DNA of 64,000 nucleotides from Ilex aquifolium (taxonomy: Eukaryota > Streptophyta > Magnoliopsida > Aquifoliales > Aquifoliaceae): positions 25,787,701-25,851,700 of the forward strand of contig OX637391.1 of the NCBI GenBank assembly GCA_951799425.1. Reading direction: 5' to 3'. The notes beneath the pieces are model-generated. The model was given only the letters and a program-made list of their open reading frames with translations. It ran no database searches and was not told where the DNA came from. How positions within the stretch are numbered: the first letter of the stretch is position 1; each line of letters starts with the position of its first letter. This document shows positions 11,654 through 23,216 of this stretch, piece after piece. Made by a program: the position numbers and the translations under genes.

Positions 11654-12294
11654 GTGGATCCCGAGGTGGACGCGTAGAGCGACCTCCTTTCCTTTTTGTA
11701 CTAGACTAGGATATTCATTTTGGACACTGTAAGGTCTAGTTTTTTTTTGCTATTCCGCTGTGCTACTTTAATTAATTTTTGAGATGTAAATGCCATGGTT
11801 GGGCATATTCTTTTGGATAATGATGTAAAAATTTTATGGATGACTTTATGAAGTTTTATTTATTGATGGATTATTTTAGTGCTCTCATGATATGAATGTT
11901 TACAATGTAATGCCGTCCAGGGTGTGTTTTGGGGTGTTACAATATCTTTCAAAACTCAAAACATGAAAGTTGTAGAGATCTTTCTTAGCATTTCATAGCA
12001 TCTTGAATCATCTCAATCGGAGCTCGGATGAGAGAGTTATGCCCCGATAACGAAGTGATGTCGAAACAGCCCATGAACAGTAAAAAAAAAAACGGGACTG
12101 TTGTGTTTAAAAACACAAATTTCAGCCCTTTACTCTCATTTTTCTCATTCCACTCTCAACCCATTTCTCTTAGGACTCTAGAGGAAGATCAAGAAGGGAG
12201 AAAAGGGAAGGAGGAGATCACAAGAACTTGGGTTCTAAGTTCAAAGTCTTGATTTAAGGTAGGGGATCTTCTCTCAATCTCTCACATTGAGGCT

Positions 12295-12339
<45 letters not shown>

Positions 12340-13848
12340 TCTTCACTCTCCTTCTCATATATATAATATGAAATACATGATTCTTGTTCTATTTGTAATA
12401 AATGCCATGTTTTGAACAATATGAAGGGTGGGTAACCACCAAAGCTCTATTTTTTTTTATCTTCAAAACCCTAGTTTTCAAGAAAAGGGGATTTTCTCCT
12501 AATTTCTTCTTTGTCTTTGATTTCAAAACTTTAGTGTTGAATATTGTATAACAAAATGATATAGATTACGATCTCTTGCATATTTTCTTGGATTATTCGA
12601 TTATATGACAAATGTGAAAAATTGGGGATTTTTACTATATTTGGAAAATTGTTGTGAATTGTGAATATTCTTGGTTTCCTCATTGTATGGTTGTTGTGAT
12701 GGACTTGGATTACCTTCGAGAGATGCCGTAGAGTGTTAGAGGTTAGTCTATCCCAGTGGGGGTGAGATGGTTGTCTAATGCTCGTAGTGGATCGTTGTTG
12801 TGACCACGATCACTATTGTTCACATATATATCGAGGAAAACGGTTAATATACTAGACACTTCGGGAGGATTTCGTCAATGCCGTAGGAGACGGTACACGC
12901 CCTTCCTAAAGAGATTTGTGATTGTTGGTTGGAATTGGTGGACTAGGTATGATCGTTGGGTAGATTCACGGGAAGAAATCAACATACATGGTACGGGGAT
13001 GAACCAAAAATACATGGAATCAGGAGTTGGGTCGTTCTTGTCGATGCATTAGTATGGGACAATGCATGGGGAGAAGTCCTTCTTAAATAGCTTAAATTGG
13101 AATTTTGTTTATCGATGCTAAACTCACTTTATTCTTTTAATTGATTATTGCTACTGTTTAAACTTGAGATCTCTTTTAAAATGTCACTGTTTTTATTTCA
13201 AATCTATATATATGTTAGTTGTGAAATGAGACCGACCGTTTTCTATGTTTTCCAAACCTTGTTTGAGTTGAGAGGATTTTGCTACAGAGCTTCATGCTCA
13301 CCCCCTACAAATAACATTTTCAGATTTCACACTTGAGAAGGAGCTAGGAGCCGAGGAGCCCGCCCATTGGGAGACTCCGCTTGACGAGAGTGTGGATCCC
13401 GAGGTGGACGCTTAGAGCGACACTTTTATTTTGTTCTAGACTAGATTATGCTGAGAATATCCTTTTGAAGTCTAGTTCCTTTTTGTTATTTCCGCTGCGT
13501 TATATTATTACATTTTGGAGATGTAAAGGCCAAGATTGGGCCTATTCTTTTGGGATGATAGTGTGGATATGATATATGGTGAATGAAAGTTTATTTTATG
13601 ATGGATAAATGGACCCAGTGTGGTCAATAGTTATGCATATGTGGACCCGGTGTGGTCAATTGTAATATAATTGTACAGGTTGTGTTTTGGGTAGAGTTCC
13701 CCATACAAAGGAGACTCTGCCCAAATTTTGTTAAAATATGAATGGTTGATGAATGAAACTTTCGTCGTGATGGATTTACTTAGTGCTTTCATGCGGTGAA
13801 TGGTTTTTAGAATGTAATGTCACCCAAGGGGGTTTTTGGGGCGTTACA

Positions 13849-16800
13849 TGTTTGTGGTAAGTTAAGTGGTTGTATTTGTGAGTAGTTTATTAAATTGTGG
13901 TTGCACATCTTAGTGTAAAAAAAAACTTAAAAATTAATGATAGATTACAGAATAATTCTTAACAACTTCAATTTCTCACAATGGAACTTTAGGTGACAGT
14001 ACAGATTAGACTGATTAGTTGTAATCAATTTGTGAAGTGTTAAAAGTTAAAAATTCGCAATAATAACATTATTTGAATAATATTTTTATGAGCATGAATA
14101 GGCTCTTATGTTTCTAAACTCAAAGGAAAATATATGTGATTGAGTATAAGGAAGTAATTTACTATCAGATTTTGTTTGCTGATTTTGTAGTAGAGTTTTT
14201 GGTTTTCATCTGTCTATTTTCCTAAAGTTCATTGTGGTATTCAAATTTTAGTTCAAATATATTTTCTTAAAATTAGATATGTTCAAAGATATATGGTTTA
14301 TGGTTTGAAAAAAAAATAGTGTGGGTACGATGGAATAATTAGCAGGTGAGGCTCAAATGAATGGGTAATATCGCTTTGGAAAGGAATTGGAAATGGATTG
14401 ATCTAATATTCATACATGCATATCTAGTGCACAACACATATATGGAGGATGTTTATACGAAATTTGTTATGATATGAGACAGGTATAGAGGTAACGATAT
14501 TGATGTCGATTTTACCTGGGATTTTGAAAACGGGAATAATTTTGAAAATTAAAAGAAAAATGATATATTGTGATGCCTATTCGAGTTGAAATTTGATCGT
14601 CTAGATATATGATTTTTCACTTGTGTGTAAGATTATAGTTGGTGAGATATTTTGGAGCTTGGTGTTGTAGACTATTGTTATTTTAGTGGTGGATTTAACT
14701 TTTCTGTGGTTAACGTGGTGTTGTAGGTGAGTTGTTTTTCTATGTAATTGATCATAGCAATAATATGCTTATGTGGCATTAATATATGTGTGAGTTGAAT
14801 ATGAACTTAAAGATGGAAATGTGAATATGTTGTGTAGCGTTGAGAATGAGTTAGTCTTTATGACTAATGTTGCTTGTTAATAACAAATGAGTGTTTAGAC
14901 TATTGACAGTCAAAGATAATATGATTGTTTAATTACCTCAATTGGTGAGTGAATAGTCTATTAGCTAGTGTGACCTTAAAGGGTGATTGTTTGGCCTTAG
15001 TGGCGCTTGTGTGGCTTTAGTGGCGATTGGTTCCTTAGTGGCAGAATATGCCTTAATGGCATATGGCCTTAATGGCTAAGTTGTTGTCTTAGTGACAAAT
15101 ATATGACCTTAATGACGAATTATTTCTTGATGGCAAATATTGCCTTAAAGACAAGTGTTTAGCCTTAGTGGCAAGACTGGCCTTAGTGGCGGATGTATAT
15201 ACGTGGATGTCATATATGATGGCTTATGGATGAATATAGATGTGGATGGCATATATAATAGTTTATGGATGTATTAATGTGAATGTCATATAGAATGGTT
15301 AATGGATGTGTAGATATAGAAACTATCTATGACGGCTAATGTTGTTGCCTTAGTTGAGAGATGACATTATCTTAACAGCGGACATATATCTATATAATTT
15401 TATGATATAAATACAATTTTTGTAGCAAAGAATTCTTCTGTGGTGTTCTGGATGGAATATAGTACCATGATATCCAACAAAAGACTGATATATGTATCTA
15501 TGAATGAACATTTGATTACCTTTATTGTGAATTTGTCTCTGTGTAGGGTAGTTTGTATGTGAAATAAGGTACAACAATTTAGCTTGAAATAAAGAAACAG
15601 AAAAAAATAAAGCGGTGGTGATATGATAAAATCTTCTTATGGAGGGATAGATTATGTTATGAATGTACTTTGCTATATAGAACATGTGAAGTAGATTATT
15701 GAAAAATCAATATGGTAGCTGATTATAATTATTATAATTACCACTGATGCGGAGACTGTGATATGAAAATTTGATGGTGTGAATAAGAGGGAACGAATAA
15801 ATTTGGAATTATAATACTTATCTTTGGTATTGCTTCAACAATATAAGTGCATATAATTGTGGAAACCCATGAATTGGTTTCACTGCAACAAAAAGTTTGA
15901 TGAATTAAATTAGTGATGCTTTAATACAAATATGTATTTGGAAGTGGAGGTAACTGGAATAAAATAACATGAGAAAGGAGAATGAGATGTTTTGATAGGA
16001 TATAAATAACTGGTGTTTAAAATAAGTACATAGATAGATGATACATTTATGCCTACTGAATTTTAATATAAGTGTGGTTATGTGTATGAGGGTGTGTTTG
16101 GTATTGAAATGATTATAATATAGATGTCCAAGGTGAAAATCGATAAGAAGAGAATGATATCAAGTTGTCAATTAAAAGACAAATGTGATGTAATTAAATA
16201 TATGTTGAAGTTAAAAGGGTTATATTTTTGTTTGGTAGGGATTCCTATGAACCTTATATTGAACACTCAAGATACTAAAGTTTTGTTATAAATGGAATAT
16301 CGAATATAATTGGTATGTAAATTTAGCTCTACAGTAAATACAACTCTCACAAGAAAGTTGTAATTAAAGGTAGTACAGGAAATACATGTTTGAAAATTTT
16401 ATTTATGTGAACATAGTATATTTGGGATGAAGTTTATATAAGTCAAGTGTTGTTAAGTGGATGTGTAGATTACTAGGTGAGTAAGTGTTTTGCAAGTAGA
16501 AATAATGATGTTATGTTTTTAAAAATTGATTCACTTAGTTACTATGTTGTATGTTGGAAAATTTTCTTATTCTCCTTATTAATTATAATATTATATGGGG
16601 TTTCATTACATATTGTGAAACATTTATTTTGTATGAATATCAAGATAAGTAAAGTATAAATTTAAGGATACACAAAAAAAGAGGAGATTGTAAACACATC
16701 AAAGTGAATATGTAGCCATGACTCCAAAGCAAGATACCGGTAACAAAAAAGCAATTGTGTTGAAAAGAAGGAATGTATATATATATATATCGGAATTAAA

Positions 16801-17722
16801 TTCATAAACATGATATGAGATTGGTATTATTTTTCATGTTTCTTTACTTGATTTTAAAATGGAGTAGTGTGTGTGAGAGTGATACTAGCAACAAATTACT
16901 ACTTTGATAGATGAATAATTCAAATGTTTTAGAATATCTCTTGATAATCATGGGATTGGTGTGATATTTTATGTCAAAACATGGTAGTAGAAAAGAGATG
17001 GTAGATTTATTTTGGTTAATAGATGATTCATATTTTAAAAAAAAAATTGAATATGAAGGTGAATTTAATTTTGTTGAAAAATGTTGAAGAAAGAAAAACT
17101 TTGTGGTCTATTGATTAATGGTTGGGTGTTTGTTATTGATGTAAAAAAAATTATTATTAGTTACATCATAACGGTAGTGTTCTTTTAATTGTTAATTTGT
17201 TATACTTGAGATATAACTGATTATCTTTATAGTCGATTGATTTCAAATAGTGGGTAGACTATTAAATCATGTTTGTGGAGTGACTCGCGGTATATGTATA
17301 GTTTGTCATGAATTGTGTAGTTTATGTGACAATCCATCGCACCTTTAATTTTGATTTATGAAGTTGAGATTGTGTGAGGTTACATTCAATGCTTGTTTAA
17401 GATGTGAATTAAGTTATTGACATATCGTCGCTAGAAGTTTATATGAAAATTAAAACAAATGGTACAGGAAAGATAGTACACAATTAACTCAAAAGGGCTT
17501 ATACAAGAAAATAAACGTAGATATTACTAGTTACAATCTCTACAAAAAAATTTTTTTGATATAAGATAGTTATCAAATTATTTGATTAATTGCCTTGTGG
17601 TAATTTATTGATATAGTCTTATCTGACTTCGATGAAAGAAGTTATGTGAATAGGGTACACGTGCATATATCAGTGTAATAAGTGAATTTCGAGCACAAAA
17701 TTATTTTAAGAGGGCAAGTGTT
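13849..17722. other. Unidentified AT-rich region, probably eroded retroelement
   Basis: No convincing ORF, tRNA or complete repeat is visible over almost 3.9 kb. The right end (about 17685-17722) resembles the stretch between pol and the polypurine tract of chromoviruses (AATTTCGAGCACAAAATT, then AAGAGGGCAAG) directly before an LTR-like TGTAAGACCCG. The region is therefore most likely the decayed inside of an old chromovirus, but no pol motif survives to prove it. Confidence 0.4.
14970..15340 (+). repeat. Degenerate short tandem repeat (CCTTAGTGGC type)
   Basis: Many diverged copies of a roughly 20-bp unit such as GCCTTAGTGGC, GCCTTAATGGC and CCTTAGTGACA, passing into units with GGATGGCATATATAATGG. 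Similar repeats occur in LTRs of old plant retroelements. No coding meaning is evident. Confidence 0.7.
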
Positions 17723-18280
17723 GTAAGACCCGAACAAGCATATCATATCATTTTATAAAATATTGTTGGTTAAAGTGTTGTGGCGGGAAGCAATTTAGGA
17801 AGTCAAGGAAACCATGCGAACCAAATATCCTCACTTGTTTCAGATTGGTAAGTCAAATTTCGACGATTAAAATTCCTAAGGAGGGAAAATTTGTAAGACC
17901 CGAACACGCATGACAAACATATAATATTTATAATAAGAATATGATCATATGCAACATGCATGCGTAGCATTGACAATTAGTATTTAATTTTGAGAAATGA
18001 TATGAGACCTGAATCTGAACGATGAATATTTTAATATTCAGAGATAAAGTATAAATAATGATTATAGGGGGAATTGTTTTATTTAAGTGTGAAAAATTAA
18101 ATAGGAATGTTGACATGTGATATTATTTTATTATTTTATGTACGTTAGGGCGTGTGGAATTAATTGATGGCAAGCATGTGACATTAATTTATTCTTATTA
18201 AAATAAAAGGTGTTAGTATATACAAGGAGTGGATTAAGGATCCGAAATACGAATTTAATGGATTATCAATATTTTTGGAG
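17723..18280 (+). repeat. Eroded chromovirus LTR starts (two TGTAAGACCCGAAC copies)
   Basis: TGTAAGACCCGAACAAGC at 17723 and TGTAAGACCCGAACACGC at 17892 are each preceded by a purine-rich tract, the arrangement of a polypurine tract followed by a 3' LTR. The first is cut off after about 40 bp by the pol remnant at 17769. The second continues into LTR-like AT-rich sequence whose right boundary I cannot define. Two 3' ends 170 bp apart suggest a truncated nested pair. Confidence 0.6.
17769..17846 (+). pseudogene. Chromovirus polyprotein tail remnant
   Basis: The frame reads VKVLWREAI, a stop, then EVKETMRTKYPHLFQ. It matches the chromodomain tail of T1 and T3 (VKVLW...TWE...KYPHLF), with about ten residues missing and one in-frame TAG. 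It lies just before a purine tract (AAGGAGGGAAAA) and the LTR start at 17892. This is a fossil 3' end of another chromovirus, older than T1-T3. Confidence 0.7.
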
Positions 18281-18545
18281 ATACATATATATATACACTA
18301 CTTCTAAAAGTGGCTTAAGTTGAAAAACTTTTATTTTTCTATTATGCCCTTAATAAATTTCATAATACCAATTTTATCCTTCTCTATATATCTTAAATTG
18401 ATTTTTAACTCTTATTAATTAGTAGAAGTTACAGAATCACAACCATCACCGACCTCTTTGAGTTCCATAACTCTAATACATAAGATAAGACCTACGATAT
18501 GTTTGTTTGCCTGGCCAGTTTCATGTAACAGTATATATATATATA

Positions 18546-18749
18546 TATCAGAGCCATTTAACGTCCCGGAGAATCCTCCCAGGAATTTTGTTTTTTGGAT
18601 CTCCTCCTTCTTCGTCAATCTATTTATTTCGGTCTAGTAGGTTAAGACTTGAATAGCTATCTTCTGTGTTAAATCTGCATAGTCTTACTTGTATTAAATC
18701 TCTTTTGCTTCAATTCTTATAAATCATTTATAAGTTCAGCCTGCTGATC
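18546..18749 (+). other. Possible pararetrovirus leader, part 1, with PBS-like motif
   Basis: TATCAGAGCCA at 18546-18556 matches most of the initiator tRNA-Met primer site used by Caulimoviridae. The first three bases have been replaced by the end of a TA microsatellite. The segment ends where the S1 solo LTR inserted. Removing S1 and A1 would place this motif about 370 bp before the movement-protein ORF at 54522, a plausible leader length. The match is short, so this is inference. Confidence 0.35.
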
Positions 18750-21211
18750 TGTAAAACCCGAGGAAATTTAAACTTTTGAGAAAAAGGGCAAAATGGTAAA
18801 TTGCCACTATGGTACAGGTTGTAAACCTGAAATTTTCTAGAGCTCGGATGACGAAACGGACATCACCGTTGGATTCGTCTCGCGAAACCTAGTTACCCTG
18901 TGAAATTTCATTGAATTCCGAGTTAGTCGGATTTTTCGCGTTTTACCAGGCGGTCGAGCCTCGGGAGACCCAAAAACGAAATTCTGATTAAAATTTTAAA
19001 TTTTGGGAAATAAATGACGGCAAGTTAAAATAAAAATATTTTGAACTTGAATCGGAGCGAAATTTAATCGTTTCGGGGTTAAAACGGACCCAGGAAATAA
19101 GGGCCGTGTGGCGCGTTGTAGGCCAAGTATTTAAAGGGTATTTAAAGGGGAGAAAATCAGATTTTCTCCCCATTTTTGTTCAGCCGATTCCAACGAGAGA
19201 GGAAGAGAGGGAAAGGGCTTGGGTTCTCCATCTTCTCTCTACGATCTACGGAGATTGAGAGCTCAAATCCACTCGGGCCAAGAACAAAAGTTGTTCTCCT
19301 CGCCGAGGGCTACAAAATCATACAAAGGAGGTCGAGTTTTTGAGTGATTCGAAGAACGGGAATTTGGGAGAGTGAAGACTCCACCCCGTTTGGAGTTCTC
19401 GGAGCTTCTCAAAGTTGTTCTCTACGTTTCAAGAGGTAGGGTTCCCTCCTACTAAGGTTTATTCCAAACCTAGGATGTTTTTATGAAATGGGTAGGATGA
19501 TAGATTGTATATCTCTTGCCTATTGTTGGTAATGTGTTGAAATGGGTATTGAAATGGGTAAAGATCAATTCTAATTGGATTGGTAATTAGAAATTTTTAA
19601 ATGAAATTTCTAGAATTGGGTATATGGGATTGACCTAATGTAATTCTTGGATTATGTGAATTGTGGGCATGCTATGTGCTTATATTATGCCATGAGAATT
19701 AAAGTGTGTTATTACTTGATTTTGTGATGACATGCTTGAGTGTCATTCAAGATAAAATGTTGATATATGTATACATGTTATAATATATTAACATTGTAGA
19801 GAATTATGGAAATTATATGCTTACGATGTAATTTTGCCATGAAATATGTAAAACGTGATTAGAATGTTCATGTGTTACTCATAGCATATTGAACATGATA
19901 AAATTGTTGCAATGGAGCATCACATTGCATATGCACGGGAACATCGCATTTAGTGGGTGTGTGTGCATGGTGGTTGTCTTCACCACGCTTGGTGGATGAC
20001 GAGTGGGCTCGGGTAATATGGGTCGATGACCTAGTCGAGTCGCACGGTTTGCATGGGTGATAGGGTTGGGGTAGCAAGAAGGGCTAGAAAATCCCTCGGG
20101 TGAGAGACCCGGTGATTGGAGACGCACTCCGTTGGTATAAGAGTCCATAAAGTGTGTCGGTGTACGCGGAACCGTTGGTGGAAGTCCATAAATTCCGTGT
20201 AGGTTGGGTGACCTTTGGTGTGAGTCCATGAACATCCACCCCTATAAAGACCCTAGAATGAAAGGTCATTTGATGTGCAACATAAATGACGGATTGGTAC
20301 ACATTGGCACTTGCATGTGTAGAGGAGCCGGGAAGGGCTCAGTTGATACGCATGAGTGGGTCTCACCTCATTTCATAGCATGGCATTGCAAATTCCATCA
20401 TCGAATATATTTCTTTGCTTGGAATGTTATGAGTTGTTGTTTTGTGGCATGTGAGCATTTCATATGCATTTAGGTTGGGGAGTAGCCTCATTAGGAGATA
20501 CCCTATTGAGCGTGGCTCACCCTTTGTGGGAAAAATATTTCAGGTGCTGGGTTCACACAGGCGGACCGCTCCCATTTCGAGCCCCAAGGTTGAAGAAAGC
20601 CGGAATGTGGCTTTATTTTGAGTTTTTGTAAAATTATTATAAAAACTTGGTTTTGATATGTAAATTCATATAAATGTTTGTAATAGAATTTATATGTATC
20701 ATGTTTTATGGGAAAAACTTCATTAAATATGTGTTGGATGGAAAAGATGTGTGTTGAATGGATTGGAAGTGAAAAACAGAGGAAAAAGGCAAAAGTGGCA
20801 GAACCGTACCGGTACGCGTACCGGTACGGCGACAGCCAGAAGGTAGAGCGTACCGGTACGCGTACCGGTACACAGAGGTCCAATGGGCATACCGTACCGG
20901 TACGCCCTCCAAAATTTTCTGAAATTTTAATTTTTTTCTTTTTTTTTTGCCAAACCCTTGGGCTATTGTTTCCTTCCTTTAAAGGTTATAAATGAACAAT
21001 AATAGGATACCAATGGTGGCATATTGGACCTCGGATGGGTCAACCAACCAAAAGAAGTTAGACTTGGGATTCTTTTACATATAATTATAAGTCCCGGTAA
21101 AGGGAATGTGGTGACGTGGTGTCGGGTTAAGTGACAAATCATGGGTATTTCTACGGGTTGATGGGTTTATCAACGGTGAATAAAGGACCCCCGAAAATTT
21201 GGGGCGTCACA
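18750..21211 (+). mobile_element. S1 solo LTR (chromovirus-like)
   Basis: A 2462-bp solitary LTR starting TGTAAAACCCGAGG and ending GGGGCGTCACA, flanked by the perfect duplication TGATC (18745-18749 and 21212-21216). A TATA-like TATTTAAAGG near 19130 is followed by a purine-rich GAGAGAGGAAGAGAGGG stretch. The ends and several inner blocks match S2 (27127-30006), which lies in the opposite orientation. ORFs on its minus strand (19868-20302) are not similar to any protein I know and are probably chance. Confidence 0.88.
20804..20903 (+). repeat. ACCGGTAC cassette in S1 LTR
   Basis: Five copies of GTACCGGTAC, several joined as GTACCGGTACGCGTACCGG, with a spacer containing GCCAGAAGGT. The 60 bp upstream resemble the flank of the T2 cassette (GAATGGATTGGAA, then an AAAACA stretch and AGGCAAA). 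Unlike the other cassettes it lies in the last fifth of the LTR, downstream of the presumed TATA box. Confidence 0.85.
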
Positions 21212-21378
21212 TGATCACCCGTTTCTGTACATCCAAGAGTCTGTAAGCCTCTCGTTTTCCCGTTTGTAAGTCCAAGTGTGGCAGTTGAGGGAATTTAGGC
21301 AAGAAAGTGAGGATAAAGTTAAGGGTATGTATTAGATGGTTAAAACTTATTTTTAATTTATAAAATTGAAAATATTTA
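21212..21378 (+). other. Possible pararetrovirus leader, part 2
   Basis: This 167-bp segment lies between the right end of S1 and the left end of A1. Removing A1 joins it to the movement-protein ORF that starts 15 bp after the A1 end. No ORF or site inside is recognisable. Its identity follows only from the two target duplications (TGATC and ATTTA). Confidence 0.5.
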
Positions 21379-21645
21379 TGATTAACCTTAATTAGTATGT
21401 AAATTAAAAAAATCAAAAAACTCGAATTAGTATAATGAACGCACTAAAAATTAGTACTTAGAGTAAATTAGGGTTTATGCGGGAATAACCCTAGCTTTAA
21501 CATTTTATCTAAAACTTGCAGGATAAATGCTGAATTAAACACAAGATGCAGGAGCAATGTCAAGAGAATGGAACATTGGAGGCTAAAGTATAATTAGGCA
21601 AAATGAGGAGTCAGCATTCCATGCAAGTTGATTATTCCAGCAAAG

Positions 21646-21742
21646 CACCACCGTCCGGACGGTGGTGATGGCGTCCGGACGGTCACCTTTGTCAGAGTTC
21701 AAGTTGATCTCCTTGCCCACTTGCTTCCCACGCCTATAAATA
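21646..21742 (+). promoter_or_regulatory. A1 LTR promoter: GTCCGGAC palindromes plus TATA box
   Basis: A perfect 22-bp palindrome centred on TCCGGA (21646-21667) is followed by GCGTCCGGACGG (21671-21682) and TATAAATA at 21735-21742. The same arrangement is in the 3' LTR (palindrome 53058-53079, TATA 53147-53154). Likely core promoter plus an upstream control element; the binding factor is unknown. Confidence 0.75.
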
Positions 21743-22471
21743 GGCTGCCCCCTTCTTCATTTCATAAGGCCGGAACAAGAGAAAGCCGAGAGAGAAACCA
21801 AGAAGTTCTGAGAGTTTTTCAAGCAACTCCGAAGAGAGAAAAAGAGAGAAAGAAAAGAGAGAAAAGAAAAGAGAAAGCACGCTCCGGTCCGTGTTATACT
21901 TCAGTCCTACGTCCTGTACTTTTATATTTTCGTTGTATCTTTCCATTCGGATAGTTGAACTGCTGCCACTTTTTCATCTTAATTGATCATAAGAGTGGTT
22001 GTATTTCAATCGTTCCCTGCGAAAGACATTTAAATTCCGTACTTTTATTTCCTATTGTAATGACAACTGCTAGCTCTCCTTGCTTGTCTATAGCAATGGA
22101 GCGTGAGTAGTTCCGTATATCCTCCGGTTCGAGGGGAACACATGTATAATATTGATCTGTTTATGGAATTGCTGATGTTCTATCTATACGTTTATTATAT
22201 ATATAAGACGGGCCAGCTAGAATAACCCCGGCGTTCCTACCGGTATGGTTAATCCTCCACCGGAATGCTGAGGAAATTCCACTGACGCCTGGTATTACTA
22301 TATATAATAATATTGCCTGCTAGAATAACCCCGGTGATCCTATCGGTATGGCTAGTCCTCCACCGGAACGCTGAGGAAGTTCTACTGTCAATATATATAT
22401 TACAAGATAACCTATTGAATAATTCAAGTATGCCGTTTGAGTGACTTCACTTTCTGGGTGACATATCTAAA

Positions 22472-22670
22472 TACAGTTAGCCTAAGAAGCGGCTGTATTA
22501 TGATTAACTACCACCGGTTGACCTGACAAGTCACCGGAAGATAGTCTATACCACCTGCGGATTCTGCTTGAATTAATCAATTGGATATCTATAACCAGTG
22601 TAGCCTAAGGAGCAGCTGAGTTATAATATATTACTACCACAATGAGCCTAAGAAGCTATTGTGTTCTTAT
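22472..22670 (+). repeat. Three stem-loops with a CCTAAGAAG-type loop in A1 LTR
   Basis: Segments at about 22472-22500, 22592-22625 and 22638-22663 each have a loop with CCTAAGAAG or CCTAAGGAG, closed by stems of different sequence: ATACAG/CTGTAT, ATAAC..CAG/CTG..GTTAT and CACAAT/ATTGTG. They lie downstream of the TATA box, so they should be in the RNA. Related hairpins are in the N1 LTR. Confidence 0.65.
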
Positions 22671-23111
22671 TTGTATACATCAGACCTGCCGATTGACTTA
22701 CCAGTAAAATGGAAGTTAATTGAGGTGAGGTAGCAATTCCATAATATGACCAATATAACGCATGTGGGATCCTTGAACTGAAGGATATCTTTTATATTTC
22801 TGTCATTAATCTACTTTACTTACGCATTTCATTATTGTTGCAATTTAATTTCGTCTTTTAATTAAGTTAAGTTACTCGAACAGACTAAGCTCACACCACA
22901 AGCTCTCAAACATCAAACTACTCCAAACAACCTCTTTATGGCTTTATTTTTATTTTATTGTTTTTATTTTATCTTTAACCTCTAATTACTAAAACTCTCT
23001 GTGGGATCGATACTTGGACTTAAAACCGAGAAAACTACAATTTGACCACTTATACTTGGGTGTAATATAATAATATAATTCAGACACACTAAAAAGTGCG
23101 AATCAAGTTTT

Positions 23112-23129
23112 TGGCGCCGTTGCCGGGGA
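23112..23129 (+). promoter_or_regulatory. A1 primer binding site (tRNA-Asp)
   Basis: TGGCGCCGTTGCCGGGGA, six bases inside the 5' LTR, is complementary to the 3' end of plant tRNA-Asp, the primer typical of Athila elements. N1 (41940-41957) and N2 (37023-37040) have the same site. Confidence 0.92.
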
Positions 23130-23216
23130 GTTACGGTAATTAAAAAATAAAAAAAAAATAGAAAAATAAAGTAGTTGTTTGTTTATAATTTGTTTCTGTT
23201 TGTTTTTAAATAGTTT

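Larger units (their letters stand above)
625..11941 (+). mobile_element. T2 solo LTR of a chromovirus, split by T3
   Basis: A solitary LTR starting TGTAACACC at 625 and ending GGGGTGTTACA at 11941. Its own bases are 625-2273 and 11659-11941, about 1.9 kb. The flanking duplication ATATC shows a complete integration followed by LTR-LTR recombination. It is in the same LTR family as T1, T3 and T4: the ends match, and so does the block around GGAGTGTGGATCCCGAGG where T3 landed. It carries a palindromic cassette, a TATA box and a CArG-type tandem array, annotated separately. Confidence 0.88.
274..13848 (+). mobile_element. T1 3' LTR, split by nested T2
   Basis: The 3' LTR of T1 starts TGTAACACC at 274 and ends GGGGCGTTACA at 13848. 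Its own bases are 274-624 and 11947-13848, about 2.25 kb. The T2 solo LTR sits in between, flanked by the duplication ATATC (620-624 and 11942-11946). The right part holds a long (TA)n run at about 12298-12337, a gene-free body and the family's conserved end with GTGGATCCCGAGGTGGACG near 13392. No long ORF inside looks coding. The 5' end of the element lies outside the window, so its target duplication cannot be checked. Confidence 0.85.
21379..23105 (+). repeat. A1 5' LTR
   Basis: A 1727-bp LTR. In order it has a palindrome pair (21646-21688), TATAAATA (21735-21742), a purine-rich R region, a conserved ATGGAGCGTGAGTAG (22096-22110), two diverged copies of a roughly 80-bp tandem unit (22215-22390, ACCCCGGYGWTCCTACCGGTATGG type), three hairpins (22472-22670) and a U5 end shared with N1. 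It pairs with 52791-54507. Confidence 0.92.

Noticed and set aside
13849..17722. Host gene in the least repetitive stretch
   Set aside because: No ORF over about 110 codons, no exon-like series with splice sites, strong AT bias and tandem decay. Its right edge looks like the end of an old chromovirus.
21628..21954. 108-codon ORF with a 53040-53360 counterpart
   Set aside because: It covers the A1 promoter palindromes and the R region. The two LTR copies differ by a 10-bp indel that shifts the frame, so coding is not maintained.
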